Positions 8,834 through 19,269 of a DNA stretch of 64,000 nucleotides are shown piece after piece. The stretch spans positions 124,001-188,000 of the forward strand of contig NZ_AXXR01000004.1 of the NCBI RefSeq assembly GCF_000483125.1. Reading direction: 5' to 3'. The position numbers were made by a program, and so were the translations under genes. The stretch comes from Atopobium fossor DSM 15642. Its GTDB lineage: Bacteria > Actinomycetota > Coriobacteriia > Coriobacteriales > Atopobiaceae. Numbering within the stretch: position 1 is the stretch's first letter; each line of letters starts with the position of its first letter. Under the pieces are notes generated by a model that worked only from the letters and a program-made list of their open reading frames with translations, made no database searches and was not told the DNA's origin.

Positions 8834-11257
8834 ATGAATCCTATTTTTAAATCGAAAGAAGAATTTGTCGAGCAATTTATTGCAGAATGTCAGTCTTTGC
8901 TAGGCAAGTCATTTCAGGATTGCACCAATGATGAGTACTATCAAGTACTTGCAAATATGGTGGCCACAATTTCTCGTGAACGCGGCATTGCTTCAAAAGA
9001 GCGGTCGTTTAAGCTTCAAAAAAAGAAAGTGTATTATTTTTCGCTTGAGTTTTTAATAGGCCCGCTACTTGATAATTATCTTATTAATTTTGGTGTACGA
9101 GATTTGGTGGCTGATGGCCTTAAACACCTAGGCATCTCACTGGATACCGTTGAAGAGCAAGAATGCGATCCCGGTTTAGGCAATGGTGGTCTTGGTCGTC
9201 TTGCTGCCTGCTTCTTAGACTCTATGGCCCACGAAGATATTGATGGCTATGGTAACGGTATGCGCTATCGCTATGGATTATTCCATCAGGCAATCGTTGA
9301 TGGTCGTCAGGTAGAAGAAACAGATAATTGGCTAGCAAAAGGTTTTCCGTGGGAGATTCGTCGTGATTCCGATGCAGTAGAAGTAACTTTTGGTGGCGAA
9401 GTGGTCCGCCATGAGGACAATGAGGGTGCCTATTGGTTTTCTGTCGAGAAGGGCGAGCGTGTGCGTGCAGTGCCCTATGACGTGCCCATTGTAGGTTTTG
9501 GTGGTACCAAGATTAATAGCCTACGCCTCTGGAGTGCTGAGCCCGTTGAAGAGAATTTTGATTTAGACGCTTTTAATGCAGGAAACTATGCAAAAGCTAA
9601 TAAGTTCCGTTCTGATGTAGAGGCTATTTCAACTATTTTGTATCCTAACGATGCTGGTGAGCATGGCCGTTTATTACGCCTTAAACAGGAATACTTATTT
9701 GTCTCTGCTGGCTTGCAGGCAATTATTCGTAGTTATAAAAAAGACTATGGCTGTGATTGGGAACACTTTGCAAACCGCATTGCCATTCATACCAATGATA
9801 CTCATCCCGCTATGTGTGGTCCCGAGCTTATGCGTCTACTTGTAGATGTTGAGCATTTGGATTGGGATACAGCATGGGATATTACTACGCACTGTATTGC
9901 CTTTACCAATCATACGGTTATGCCTGAGGCACTAGAAACCTGGCCTATTACTACATTCCGTGCTCTACTCCCACGAATTTATATGTTTATAGATGAGATT
10001 AATCGCCGCTACATCGAATCCTTGCCAAAAGACAACAATTGGCAAGAGCTTGCATCCCAGACTGCCGTGTTGTGGGACGGTCGAGTGCGCATGGCAAACC
10101 TGTCTATTGTATGCGGCCACTCAATCAATGGTGTTTCGGCTATTCATACTAAGATTCTTAAGCAAGATGTCTTTAAAGGTTTTTATACGTTCTCGCCGCA
10201 AAAGTTTAATAACAAGACCAATGGCGTTTCTCACCGTCGTTTTTTACGTGAGGCAAATCCTGCGCTCTCCCGCGTGATTTCTGATGCTATTGGTGAAGGA
10301 TGGCTTGATGATGCTACTAAGCTCCGTGAGCTAGAGCAGTATATAGATGACTCATCGTTGCATGAGCGGCTTTTTGCAGCTCGACATGAAAACAAAGTAC
10401 GACTGGCAGAGTATATTAAGCGTAGTTCTGGAGTTGTTTTGGATCCCAACTCCGTTTTTGATGTACAGGTCAAACGTTTTCATGCGTACAAACGCCAGCT
10501 CCTTAATGTGTTCAAGATTTCAGATATGTATAACCGTATGCTGGCCGATTCATCCTATAAACCTCTGCCAACCTCATTTATTTTTGCAGGTAAAGCAGCT
10601 CAAAGCTATACCTTTGCAAAAGAGGTTATTCGCCTTATTAACTCTCTTGCTGATGTTATAAACAATGATTCAAGAGTTAACCAATATATTCGCGTGGCAT
10701 TTGTCCCTAATTTTGCAATTTCTAATGCTCAACTTATATATCCGGCTGCCGATATTTCCGAGCAAATCTCTACAGCGGGCATGGAGGGGTCTGGCACATC
10801 TAACATGAAGCTCATGTTCAATGGAGCCATTACGCTGGGCACATATGACGGAGCTAACATCGAGATTGCTGATTTGGTTGGCGCAGATAACATCAAAATT
10901 TTTGGCATGCATGTCGAAGATATTGTAAAGCTTCAAAATGAGGGTTATTGGGCGTGGAATGAATATGCCAATCAGCGTGATCGTTTGGGTCGCTGTATAG
11001 ATCAGCTTACTGATGGAACCCTTGCACATCTTAACGGCAATTTTGAGTCGGTACACGATGAGTTAATGACCAACAATGACCAATGGTATGTCTGCAAAGA
11101 TTTCTCAGCATATACAGATGCCTTCCATCAGCTAAGAGATTCCATAGATGATATGCACCAGTGGGCCAAGATGTCCCTTCTCAACACGGCTCGTTCTGGC
11201 CACTTCTCGAGCGATAGAACCATTCGCGAATACGCTAAGGATATCTGGAATGTTTAG
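8834..11257 (+). CDS. glgP: Glycogen/starch/alpha-glucan phosphorylase
   Basis: A GT35 enzyme that releases glucose-1-phosphate from glycogen. It is 807 residues, the normal size. Conserved stretches are YYFSLEFLIGPLL, DPGLGNGGLGRLAACF, HTNDTHPA, QVKRFHAYKRQ and the PLP-lysine motif EGSGTSNMKLM with Lys659, followed by NGAITLGTYDGAN. It starts immediately after the glgB stop codon with AAAGGAG upstream, so translation is likely coupled. Having the degradative enzyme inside the synthesis operon is common in glycogen operons of Gram-positive bacteria. Confidence 0.97.
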   Translation: MNPIFKSKEEFVEQFIAECQSLLGKSFQDCTNDEYYQVLANMVATISRERGIASKERSFKLQKKKVYYFSLEFLIGPLLDNYLINFGVRDLVADGLKHLGISLDTVEEQECDPGLGNGGLGRLAACFLDSMAHEDIDGYGNGMRYRYGLFHQAIVDGRQVEETDNWLAKGFPWEIRRDSDAVEVTFGGEVVRHEDNEGAYWFSVEKGERVRAVPYDVPIVGFGGTKINSLRLWSAEPVEENFDLDAFNAGNYAKANKFRSDVEAISTILYPNDAGEHGRLLRLKQEYLFVSAGLQAIIRSYKKDYGCDWEHFANRIAIHTNDTHPAMCGPELMRLLVDVEHLDWDTAWDITTHCIAFTNHTVMPEALETWPITTFRALLPRIYMFIDEINRRYIESLPKDNNWQELASQTAVLWDGRVRMANLSIVCGHSINGVSAIHTKILKQDVFKGFYTFSPQKFNNKTNGVSHRRFLREANPALSRVISDAIGEGWLDDATKLRELEQYIDDSSLHERLFAARHENKVRLAEYIKRSSGVVLDPNSVFDVQVKRFHAYKRQLLNVFKISDMYNRMLADSSYKPLPTSFIFAGKAAQSYTFAKEVIRLINSLADVINNDSRVNQYIRVAFVPNFAISNAQLIYPAADISEQISTAGMEGSGTSNMKLMFNGAITLGTYDGANIEIADLVGADNIKIFGMHVEDIVKLQNEGYWAWNEYANQRDRLGRCIDQLTDGTLAHLNGNFESVHDELMTNNDQWYVCKDFSAYTDAFHQLRDSIDDMHQWAKMSLLNTARSGHFSSDRTIREYAKDIWNV

Positions 11258-11333
11258 GTTGATTATATAAGTAACAAATATATGGGTTTTTAGGTGTCCA
11301 TATATACAAAAGAAGAGGTAGGGGGTGCTTGCG

Positions 11334-12482
11334 TTGAGTAAGAAAGAGTGCATTGCTATGCTCCTTGCTGGCGGTCAGGGTAGCAGACTGGGAGTACTTA
11401 CACGAAACATTGCTAAACCAGCAGTATCGTTTGGAGGTAAGTTCCGTATTATAGATTTTGCTCTCTCCAACTGCGTAAACTCTGGCATTAATACCGTAGG
11501 TGTATTAACGCAGTATCGTCCCTATCTTCTTCATTCCTATGTGGGCACTGGCGCAGACTGGAATTTGGATGAGCGCAGCGGCGGCGTATCCATTCTGCCT
11601 CCCTATGCAACTGAGGCTGGAGGTGCGTGGTACGAAGGTACGGCCGGCGCGGTATACCAAAATATTGATTTTCTTCAGGCAAATAAATCAGAACAGGTGC
11701 TTATTCTCTCGGGAGATCAGCTTTATCGTATGGATTATCACGATATGCTGGAAAAACACAAGCGTCACGGTGCCGATCTTACCATCGCTGTTATGCCAGT
11801 TCCCTGGGAAGAAGCATCCCGTTTTGGTATTATTACGCAAGACGATGATGATTGCATTCTTAAATTTACCGAAAAGCCCAACCAGCCGGATTCCAATTTA
11901 GCTTCGATGGGAATTTATATTTTCAACACTGATTTATTAGTGGAAACCCTGCAAGAAGATGCCATTGATCAGCGTTCTGAACATGATTTTGGCAAGAATA
12001 TTATCCCCAAATTATTGGAAGAAGGATACAAGCTATATACCTATCGATTTGAAGGTTTTTGGCGTGATGTAGGGACGATTTCAAGCTATCACGAGACAAG
12101 CATGGACTTGCTGGGCGATAACCCTGAGTTTGATTTGTTCGTTAAAAACTTCCCCATTATGAGCAATACTCCTATACGCCCACCTCATTATGTTGGTCCC
12201 GATGGTAGCGTGGAGGATTCTCTTGTAGCAAATGGTTGCAAGATTTTTGGAACCGTTAAGCATTCCATTCTTTCAACCGATGCGTACGTTGGTGCACGTG
12301 CTACCGTGCAAGATTCAGTCTTATTGCCAGGAGCTCATGTGAAGGATGGAGCGTGCGTTATTCGTGCCATCTTGGGTGAGAATTCGGTTGTAGAAGAAAA
12401 TGTTGCCATTGGTAGTGTGGATACTACGCGTGATACCGCAGTTATTGGAGATAACGTAGTGGTTGGGAAAGGGGATGAATAG
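11334..12482 (+). CDS. glgC: Glucose-1-phosphate adenylyltransferase, catalytic subunit
   Basis: It makes ADP-glucose, the committed step of glycogen synthesis. The nucleotide loop [14 protein letters not shown], the substrate segments [16 protein letters not shown] and [12 protein letters not shown], and [13 protein letters not shown] are intact, and the C-terminal left-handed beta-helix follows (repeats such as [10 protein letters not shown]). The start is ambiguous: TTG at 11334 gives the typical N-terminus [13 protein letters not shown] and lies 8 bases after AGGGGG; the in-frame GTG at 11325 overlaps that ribosome site. It is followed after 2 bases by glgD; the two subunits are expected to form the GlgC/GlgD heterotetramer described in Firmicutes. 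Confidence 0.95.
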   Translation: MSKKECIAMLLAGGQGSRLGVLTRNIAKPAVSFGGKFRIIDFALSNCVNSGINTVGVLTQYRPYLLHSYVGTGADWNLDERSGGVSILPPYATEAGGAWYEGTAGAVYQNIDFLQANKSEQVLILSGDQLYRMDYHDMLEKHKRHGADLTIAVMPVPWEEASRFGIITQDDDDCILKFTEKPNQPDSNLASMGIYIFNTDLLVETLQEDAIDQRSEHDFGKNIIPKLLEEGYKLYTYRFEGFWRDVGTISSYHETSMDLLGDNPEFDLFVKNFPIMSNTPIRPPHYVGPDGSVEDSLVANGCKIFGTVKHSILSTDAYVGARATVQDSVLLPGAHVKDGACVIRAILGENSVVEENVAIGSVDTTRDTAVIGDNVVVGKGDE

Positions 12483-12484
12483 AT

Positions 12485-13582
12485 ATGGATAAAATTATTG
12501 GCCTTATCACGGCAAATTATTCAGCAAAACATCCGAGTGACTTAACGCTTAACCGTCCTGTCGCATCCTTGCCATATGGTGGTCGTTATCGCCTTGTGGA
12601 TTTTGCACTTTCCAACATGGTAAATTGTGGTATTCGTACCGTAGGCATTGTTATGCCCTCTAATTACCGTTCTTTAATTGACCACATTGGGTCTGGTAAA
12701 GACTGGATGCTCGATCGTAAGAATGGTGGTTTATTCGTGCTGCCAGGATCAGCTTTTGGTACGTCTCGTGCCGGAGCTCGTTTTTTAATACGTGATCTTG
12801 TTTGCAACAAGCTATTTCTCGATCGGTCTTCGGCTGACTACGTTATTTGTTCTGCCTCGAACATCGTTTTTAACATGGACTTTAATGAGCTTGTGCGCAG
12901 TCACAAAGAGATGGGTGCCGATATTACTATTCTTACTACGCATGCAACTTGCAATGAAGAAGATGTGATAGGCATCAATCTTGGTGATGATGGTCGCGTG
13001 CAAGGTATTCATCATGGAGTTTCGTTTGGCGATACTTCATTTATGGATGCATTTATCATTAACCGCTCTATACTGCAAACTTTGCTCGATTGGTATGCCT
13101 CAGTAGACCATTTAGACCTATTTGAAGCCATGGAAAATGATTTTGATCGCATTAAGGTCTGCACGTATAATTTTACAGGATATTCGGCTGCACTCTTTAA
13201 TGTGGAATACTACTTCCATCGAAGCATGGAGTTACTTAAAGCTGATGTTATGGAGCAGCTATTCCCGCCAGATCGTCCTGTGCTTACCAAGGCTCACGAT
13301 ACACCTCCTGTAATGTATAAACGTGGATGCTATGTGCGCAATGCTATTGTTTCGGCAGGCAGTGTGATATACGGTGCAATTTCAAATTCTATTTTGGGAC
13401 GTAATGTGATTGTTGAGCCAGGCGCTACGATATCTAATGCAATTGTGTATCAGAACTGCGTAATCAAAAGTGGTGCGCGTGTAGAAAATGCCGTTGTTGA
13501 TCGCAACAATATTATTTCGGCAGGTACTGAGTTACGCGGTACACCAGAGTCAATTTTGATTCAACGGAAAGGAAACAACTAG
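12485..13582 (+). CDS. glgD: Glucose-1-phosphate adenylyltransferase regulatory subunit GlgD
   Basis: A 365-residue paralogue of GlgC. It keeps the fold landmarks (LPYGGRYRLVDFALSNMVNCG, GSGKDWMLDRKNGGLFVLPG, and a C-terminal beta-helix with repeats like GAISNSILGRNVIVEPGA) but has lost the GGxGSRL nucleotide loop: the equivalent region reads GLITANYSAKHPSDLTLNRP. GlgD is thus the catalytically poor, regulatory partner. It sits between glgC and glgA with 2-base gaps on both sides. Confidence 0.95.
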   Translation: MDKIIGLITANYSAKHPSDLTLNRPVASLPYGGRYRLVDFALSNMVNCGIRTVGIVMPSNYRSLIDHIGSGKDWMLDRKNGGLFVLPGSAFGTSRAGARFLIRDLVCNKLFLDRSSADYVICSASNIVFNMDFNELVRSHKEMGADITILTTHATCNEEDVIGINLGDDGRVQGIHHGVSFGDTSFMDAFIINRSILQTLLDWYASVDHLDLFEAMENDFDRIKVCTYNFTGYSAALFNVEYYFHRSMELLKADVMEQLFPPDRPVLTKAHDTPPVMYKRGCYVRNAIVSAGSVIYGAISNSILGRNVIVEPGATISNAIVYQNCVIKSGARVENAVVDRNNIISAGTELRGTPESILIQRKGNN

Positions 13583-13584
13583 TC

Positions 13585-15093
13585 ATGCTCAAGAGTGCAA
13601 CTTTGCGCACAAGACGAAAGCTCAAGGTTTTGTTTGCCTCATCCGAAGTTGCACCTTTTTCTAAAACTGGTGGGCTGGGAGACGTGGCTGGAGCGTTGCC
13701 GCTTGCTTTGCGTGAATGTGGCTGTAAAGTAGCAGTTATTTCACCCAACTATGCCTCTATTCCTGAGCACTTTAAAAGTAAGATGAAGCATGTGGGGGAC
13801 TTTTATGTGCCTCTCGCTTGGCGTCGTCTTTATTGTGGTATAGAACACTTAGTGCACCGTGGCATAGACTACTATTTTATAGACAATGAATATTATTTTG
13901 CGCGTGACGGCATGTATGGTTATTTTGATGATGGAGAGCGTTTTGCCTTTTTTGCCAAAGCTCTTGTGGAGGCAATAGGGCACATAGAGCTGCTCCATTG
14001 TGATATTTTGCATTGCAATGATTGGCAAACTGCTTTAGCGCCAGTATTCTTACGTGAATTTTATTCTGGTGAACTTTACGATAACGTCAAAACCGTATTT
14101 ACCGTTCATAACGTTAAGTTTCAAGGGCAGTATTCTGACTTTATGTTAGGAGATGTTCTGGGACTTCATGAAGTATCTGCTGCTGTTGACCAACTTCATT
14201 GTGATGAACAGAGCATTAATTATATGAAAGGTGCTCTGAGGTATTCGGATGAGGTTACTACGGTAAGTCCCACCTATGCTAACGAGCTTAAACAACCATA
14301 CTATGGCGAACATTTAGAATATGAGTTCCAGCGCAGGGCAGAGAGTTTTCAAGGCGTACTTAATGGCATCGACACCCTGCTTTATGACCCCGAAATTGAT
14401 GTATGCCTGCCCAAAAACTACTCAGTTAAAAATCTTGTAGGCAAAAAAGCATGCAAGAGAGCTCTCCAAAAAGAGCTTGGGTTTGAAGATAATCCAGACA
14501 AGCTTATGGTGAGTTTTGTGGGACGTCTAACCGCACAAAAAGGCTTAGACCTTATCTGCTATGGCATGGACAATATGATGTCGCGCGGTATTCAGATGGT
14601 GGTTTTAGGAACAGGCGACAAAGACTACGAAGACTCAATGTCTTACTTTGATGAACGGTATCATGATCAGTTTCGTGCCATGCTTACTTTTGATACCGAG
14701 CTTGCGCAGCGGATTTATGCAGGATCTGATCTCTTTTTGATGCCGTCTCAGTTTGAGCCTTGTGGTCTTTCTCAGATGATTGCTATGCGTTATGGAACGC
14801 TGCCTGTTGTGCGAGAGACTGGTGGACTTGTGGACTCAGTGCAGCCATATAATCGCTTTACTAAAGAAGGTACTGGTTTTAGTTTTGCGCATTTTAATGC
14901 AGATGAGATGCTCGATGCCATTTATAGTGGAGCAGAAATTTTTTGGACACAACAAGACGAATGGCGCAATCTGCAAAGACAGGCCATGTCAGTTGATTTT
15001 GGATGGCAGCGTGCTGCGGATGAATATGTAGATATCTATCACCGCTTGCATCCTGAGGTCATTCGCTATGTAACACGCAAGAGTGGAAGCTAA
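13585..15093 (+). CDS. glgA: Glycogen synthase (ADP-glucose type)
   Basis: A GT5 enzyme that elongates alpha-1,4-glucan from ADP-glucose. The N-terminal KVLFASSEVAPFSKTGGLGDV contains the ADP-binding Lys27 motif KTGGLGDV. HCNDWQTALAP and TVHNVKFQGQ are conserved, and the C-terminal Rossmann domain has SFVGRLTAQKGLDL and PSQFEPCGLSQM. It is 502 residues, slightly longer than the 470-480 residues common in the family. The ATG at 13585 follows GGAAAGG. Confidence 0.97.
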   Translation: MLKSATLRTRRKLKVLFASSEVAPFSKTGGLGDVAGALPLALRECGCKVAVISPNYASIPEHFKSKMKHVGDFYVPLAWRRLYCGIEHLVHRGIDYYFIDNEYYFARDGMYGYFDDGERFAFFAKALVEAIGHIELLHCDILHCNDWQTALAPVFLREFYSGELYDNVKTVFTVHNVKFQGQYSDFMLGDVLGLHEVSAAVDQLHCDEQSINYMKGALRYSDEVTTVSPTYANELKQPYYGEHLEYEFQRRAESFQGVLNGIDTLLYDPEIDVCLPKNYSVKNLVGKKACKRALQKELGFEDNPDKLMVSFVGRLTAQKGLDLICYGMDNMMSRGIQMVVLGTGDKDYEDSMSYFDERYHDQFRAMLTFDTELAQRIYAGSDLFLMPSQFEPCGLSQMIAMRYGTLPVVRETGGLVDSVQPYNRFTKEGTGFSFAHFNADEMLDAIYSGAEIFWTQQDEWRNLQRQAMSVDFGWQRAADEYVDIYHRLHPEVIRYVTRKSGS

Positions 15094-15100
15094 ATGAATT

Positions 15101-18100
15101 ATGAATGCACTGCATAATAGCCGTCTCGAAGCCTATCGTTTTCCTTACGGTGCTGTCCTAGTGGGTAGCACCGTAGATTTATCTTTAGATGTATGGGATG
15201 AAAATCAATGTAATGATGCCAAGGCCGAGGGTGCTTCCATTGCGTGCGACCTGCGTATTTGGGTTGATGGCAAAGGTGAATCCATTATTCCGATGGATAG
15301 AGTATGGCAGTTAGATCATTGGCGATTTAGCTGCACGCCATCATTTACTGAGACTCAAATTGTATGGTATTGCTTTAGATTGCAAAACGCAGAAGGTAAG
15401 CAGTGGTTTTACGGGGCAGCAGACGGCCAAGTTGGCGGTGTAGGCGTATTGCGAGAGTGGATGGGTCCCTCGTTTCAGATTACCGTATATAAACAACGCC
15501 AAACACAACCCGAATGGTATCGGGGAGGCGTGGCATATCAAATCTTTCCGGATCGTTTTTCTCGTGGTACAGATTGGGAACAGCGCGCACAATGTGCAAT
15601 GCAAAGGCATACCAAAGGAGTGTCTCGGTATATCCAACAGGATTGGAATGAGCCGCCGTGCTATATCCGTGATGAGAATGGGCATGTGCTGCGCTGGGAT
15701 TTTTATGGCGGAACCATTGCTGGCATTCGCGAGAAACTAGATTACCTGCATGACATGGGTATTACGATTTTATATCTGAACCCCATTTTTGAAGCAGCGA
15801 GTAATCATCGTTACGATACAGGTAACTACCTGCAAATAGATCCTTTATTAGGAGATTTTCAAGACTTTAATTTGCTGTGTAAAGAAGCCCAAGATAAGAA
15901 TATTTCCATCATTTTGGATGGTGTGTTCAATCATACGGGATGCGATAGCTTGTACTTTAATAAGTATGGTAATTATGACAGTGTTGGTGCCTATCAAAGT
16001 AAAGATTCCGCCTATTATGACTGGTACAAGTTTGGCGAGAATAAAGACGACTACCAAGGCTGGTGGGGCATAGATGACCTACCTGACATAGAGGAAAGCT
16101 CTCAGACGTATCGTGAGTATATATTTGGTGAGAATGGCGTAGTACGCAGTTGGTTGCGAGCGGGAGCGCGTGGTTGGCGGCTTGATGTTGCCGATGAAAT
16201 GCCTGATGACTTTCTCAAAGAGCTTCGTGCTGCTGCGCTGGCGGAACGGCCTGATGCGCTTATCTTGGGAGAGGTGTGGGAAGATGCTTCCAATAAAATA
16301 AGCTATGGAAAGCTTCGCCAATATTTTTTGGGTGACGAGCTTGATGCTGTCATGAACTATAATCTGCGTGATGCGTTGCTCGCGTATTTGCGCGGTAACG
16401 TAAGCGCGTCTGTTTTGCGTGAACGCATGGAATCCATGCACGAAAATTATCCACCCGATGCTTTTAACGAAGCCTTTAATGTATTGGGCACACATGATAC
16501 TGCGCGCATTCTTACACTACTGGGATCTCCTGAGCTAAACACTATTGATGTTCAAAATGGGTTTTATCACCTTAACGAAGGGGAGCGGGGCCTTGCAAAG
16601 GCTCGTTTGTGGTTAGCAGTACTTGTACAAATGACATTGCCTGGTGTGCCCTGTGTCTATTATGGTGACGAAGCAGGTTTGGAAGGCGCTGCTGATCCCT
16701 ATAACCGTGCAACATTCCCCTGGAATCACGAAGATGCAGATTGCCAGACAATTATGCGCAATGCTATTACCTTGCGAAAATCACTTCCATTGCATGCAGC
16801 TGATTGTTTTTGGACACTTGACCTAGGCGATGAAGTGTTTGGGTTTATACGCAAAGACAGCCAGCAAGACCAGAGTGTAGCAGTGCTGATTAATCGAAGT
16901 CTTTTTGCGGAACAAAAAATATCTGTTCCCATGCAAGCAGACTGTGTTGATGAGCTTATTTGTGGTCAAAAATTCACCGTAGAGGAAGGTATGGTACAGC
17001 TTTGCTTGGCACCGCTGGGCTCTGCCGTACTGTATTTTCATTCTCGTCAATCGTTGGGAATAGAACCTGCGCGAGGCTCGGGTATTCTCTGTCATATTAC
17101 GTCGTTGCCTGAAGTGGTTGACAAGTCAGGAGTGGTAAAGGGCCAGCAGGGTAGTCTTGGCGCTTCGGCACGCCATTTTTGTGATTGGCTTGTGCAAACC
17201 AATCAAACATATTGGCAGGTATTACCTATTAATCCAACAGATGAGTTTGGGTCTCCTTACGCAGGAATTTCTGCTTTTGCGGGTAATACGCAACTTATGT
17301 CTCGGCTTGAGTGCATCAAATATGAGCAGACAAGTTGTTGTGATAGTGAGTATCAAGAGTACGTGGATAAGAATGCTTTTTGGTTGATTCCGTACTCCAA
17401 TTTTATGGCACTTAAACAGGAGCAAAAACAAGCTCCGTGGCGCAGTTGGCCCAAAAGCCTTCGTGTGTACAATCAAAAAGCTATTGCACAGCATTTTGTG
17501 AGCAAGCCATGGCTCGAGCACCTGGCCGAGAAGATTCGTCATGATCAATTTGAATTTGAGCGCCAGTGGAAAGCTTTGCATACGTATGCAAATGAACGAG
17601 GAATCCGCATTATTGGTGATATTCCTATGTATGTCTCGGGTGATTCTGCTGATGTTTGGGTGCATCAAGAGTTGTTTGAACTGGATGCTTTAGGAAATGC
17701 ATCTTCTGTTGCTGGTGTACCACCTGATGATTTTTCATCTGAAGGACAACTGTGGGGTAATCCCGTATATAACTGGGAGGCCATGCATGCCAGTGGATAT
17801 GAGTGGTGGCTTCAGCGATTAGCACGCGCGTTTGAGCTTTATGATTATGTGCGTCTTGATCATTTTATTGGGTTTTGTTCATACTATTCAATTCCACAAG
17901 GATTGCCTGCAGAGGCGGGACGCTGGTGTGTGGGACCTGGCCGTGAATTATTTAAAAAGGCTTACGAGCGTTTTGGAAAATTACCGATTATCGCAGAGGA
18001 TTTGGGCATTGTAACTCCTGCTGTACGTGCATTGCTTGCAAGCTGCGGCTTTTCTGGTATGGAAGTATCTTTGTTTTCGGATTACTTCTCGCAAAACGGC

Positions 18101-18412
18101 TGGTGTGTGCCGCAGCATAAGGTTGCCTATACCACTACGCACGACACTCAAACACTGGTTGGTTGGTGCGAGGAGCATTTTGGTAAACAAAATGCTTATG
18201 CTCGAGCTCAGGAGATACTTTCTATTTCTGAAGACAGCAATGCGACTCTGGTAGTGGTACAGCTGCAAGATATTCTTGGCTTGAATGACACACACCGCAT
18301 GAATATTCCTGGTACCACAAATAACAATTGGCAATGGACATGCACATGGGATCAGCTTGATTTGGCCAGCAATACTTTACGAGAGCTTACGCAAAGGTCT
18401 GCGCGTGCATAG
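15101..18412 (+). CDS. Fusion: GH13 alpha-amylase/neopullulanase-type enzyme plus GH77 4-alpha-glucanotransferase
   Basis: An 1103-residue two-enzyme fusion. Residues about 1-130 look like the N-terminal beta domain of neopullulanase/maltogenic amylases. A GH13 barrel follows (GGVAYQIFPDRF, FNHTG) with nucleophile Asp362 (GWRLDVADE), acid/base Glu391 (LGEVWED) and Asp466 (GTHDTARI), then a small beta domain. From about residue 650 a complete MalQ begins (GSGILCHITSLP, NPTDEFGSPYAG, GDIPMYVSGDSADVW) with nucleophile Asp920 (VRLDHFIGF), Glu966 (IIAEDLGIVTP) and a TTTHDTQTL motif. All catalytic residues of both halves look intact. The likely job is to debranch or trim maltodextrins left by GlgP and disproportionate them. 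It is the last gene of the glycogen operon, 7 bases after glgA. Confidence 0.93.
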   Translation: MNALHNSRLEAYRFPYGAVLVGSTVDLSLDVWDENQCNDAKAEGASIACDLRIWVDGKGESIIPMDRVWQLDHWRFSCTPSFTETQIVWYCFRLQNAEGKQWFYGAADGQVGGVGVLREWMGPSFQITVYKQRQTQPEWYRGGVAYQIFPDRFSRGTDWEQRAQCAMQRHTKGVSRYIQQDWNEPPCYIRDENGHVLRWDFYGGTIAGIREKLDYLHDMGITILYLNPIFEAASNHRYDTGNYLQIDPLLGDFQDFNLLCKEAQDKNISIILDGVFNHTGCDSLYFNKYGNYDSVGAYQSKDSAYYDWYKFGENKDDYQGWWGIDDLPDIEESSQTYREYIFGENGVVRSWLRAGARGWRLDVADEMPDDFLKELRAAALAERPDALILGEVWEDASNKISYGKLRQYFLGDELDAVMNYNLRDALLAYLRGNVSASVLRERMESMHENYPPDAFNEAFNVLGTHDTARILTLLGSPELNTIDVQNGFYHLNEGERGLAKARLWLAVLVQMTLPGVPCVYYGDEAGLEGAADPYNRATFPWNHEDADCQTIMRNAITLRKSLPLHAADCFWTLDLGDEVFGFIRKDSQQDQSVAVLINRSLFAEQKISVPMQADCVDELICGQKFTVEEGMVQLCLAPLGSAVLYFHSRQSLGIEPARGSGILCHITSLPEVVDKSGVVKGQQGSLGASARHFCDWLVQTNQTYWQVLPINPTDEFGSPYAGISAFAGNTQLMSRLECIKYEQTSCCDSEYQEYVDKNAFWLIPYSNFMALKQEQKQAPWRSWPKSLRVYNQKAIAQHFVSKPWLEHLAEKIRHDQFEFERQWKALHTYANERGIRIIGDIPMYVSGDSADVWVHQELFELDALGNASSVAGVPPDDFSSEGQLWGNPVYNWEAMHASGYEWWLQRLARAFELYDYVRLDHFIGFCSYYSIPQGLPAEAGRWCVGPGRELFKKAYERFGKLPIIAEDLGIVTPAVRALLASCGFSGMEVSLFSDYFSQNGWCVPQHKVAYTTTHDTQTLVGWCEEHFGKQNAYARAQEILSISEDSNATLVVVQLQDILGLNDTHRMNIPGTTNNNWQWTCTWDQLDLASNTLRELTQRSARA

Positions 18413-18448
18413 AATCTTGTCAATACATTAGATTGAGTAAGATGTTCA

Positions 18449-19144
18449 TTAAGAAAGACGACGAGCTTTCTTTTTCTGTACAGGATTGCCATGCGCTTTA
18501 AAAGCACTCGGGCAAATATCATTAAGCGGACATTCGGCACAAAGGGGCTTTTTAGCATCGCAGATCTCGCGACCAAAAAGTACCCATTGGTGGTTAACAG
18601 GACCCCACATCTCACGTGGAATGACAGCTAAAATGTCCTTCTCGGCAGCTGCAGGAGAAGAAGCATTGGTAAGCTTAAGGCGTGTAGCAATGCGATATAC
18701 GTGTGTGTCTACAGCAATGCCCTCTACAATTCCAAACGCATTGTTAAGTACAATATTTGCTGTTTTACGGCCAACACCAGGCAAAGAAGTAAGCTCTTCC
18801 ATAGTTCGAGGAACTTCTCCTCCAAATTCGGCCATAATTTTTTGTGCGGTTTCCACTACATGCTGCGCTTTGGTGCGAAAAAAGCCCAGGCGATGAATGA
18901 CATCACCTACTTCTACAGGAGAAGCAGCAGCCATGGCTGCTGGTGTAGGCCATTTCTCAAACAAGGTGGGAGTTACCGAGTTTACGGCCTTATCGGTGGT
19001 CTGGGCAGACAATAAAACGGCTATAACCAGCGTAAAGGGATCCGTAAAGTGTAGGGCACACTCAGCCTGGGGGTAACGTTCATTCATGCGTTCACATACA
19101 GTGAGAGCGCGCTCGCATTTGGCTTTTTTGGATTCTCGAGGCAC
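18449..19144 (-). CDS. nth: Endonuclease III
   Basis: A bifunctional DNA glycosylase/AP lyase for oxidised pyrimidines. The helix-hairpin-helix LPGVGRKTANIV contains the catalytic Lys and VDTHVYRIA the catalytic Asp. The 4Fe-4S loop has the C-x6-C-x2-C-x5-C pattern (ICDAKKPLCAECPLNDIC). It is 231 residues with a short basic tail. The start is GTG at 19142-19144 with AAAGGAG upstream. It converges on the glycogen operon, with only 36 bases between stop codons, and diverges from mfd, pairing two repair genes around one 125-base promoter region. Confidence 0.95.
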   Translation of the reverse strand: MPRESKKAKCERALTVCERMNERYPQAECALHFTDPFTLVIAVLLSAQTTDKAVNSVTPTLFEKWPTPAAMAAASPVEVGDVIHRLGFFRTKAQHVVETAQKIMAEFGGEVPRTMEELTSLPGVGRKTANIVLNNAFGIVEGIAVDTHVYRIATRLKLTNASSPAAAEKDILAVIPREMWGPVNHQWVLFGREICDAKKPLCAECPLNDICPSAFKAHGNPVQKKKARRLS

Positions 19145-19269
19145 GTTTGCTCCTTTAGCGCTGTGGTCGTAGTTGTTGGGTAAAATGTTAGCAACTTACA
19201 AATATATTCCCGGCTGCATACAGTGTAGTCGGTTTTTGGCATGCAATTTTGTTGAATAAGGAGCTATTG

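Noticed and set aside
15094-15117. Short frame ATG AAT TAT GAA TGC ACT GCA TAA before the fusion gene
   Set aside because: Only seven codons, with no conservation evidence; the ATG at 15101 starts the real protein.
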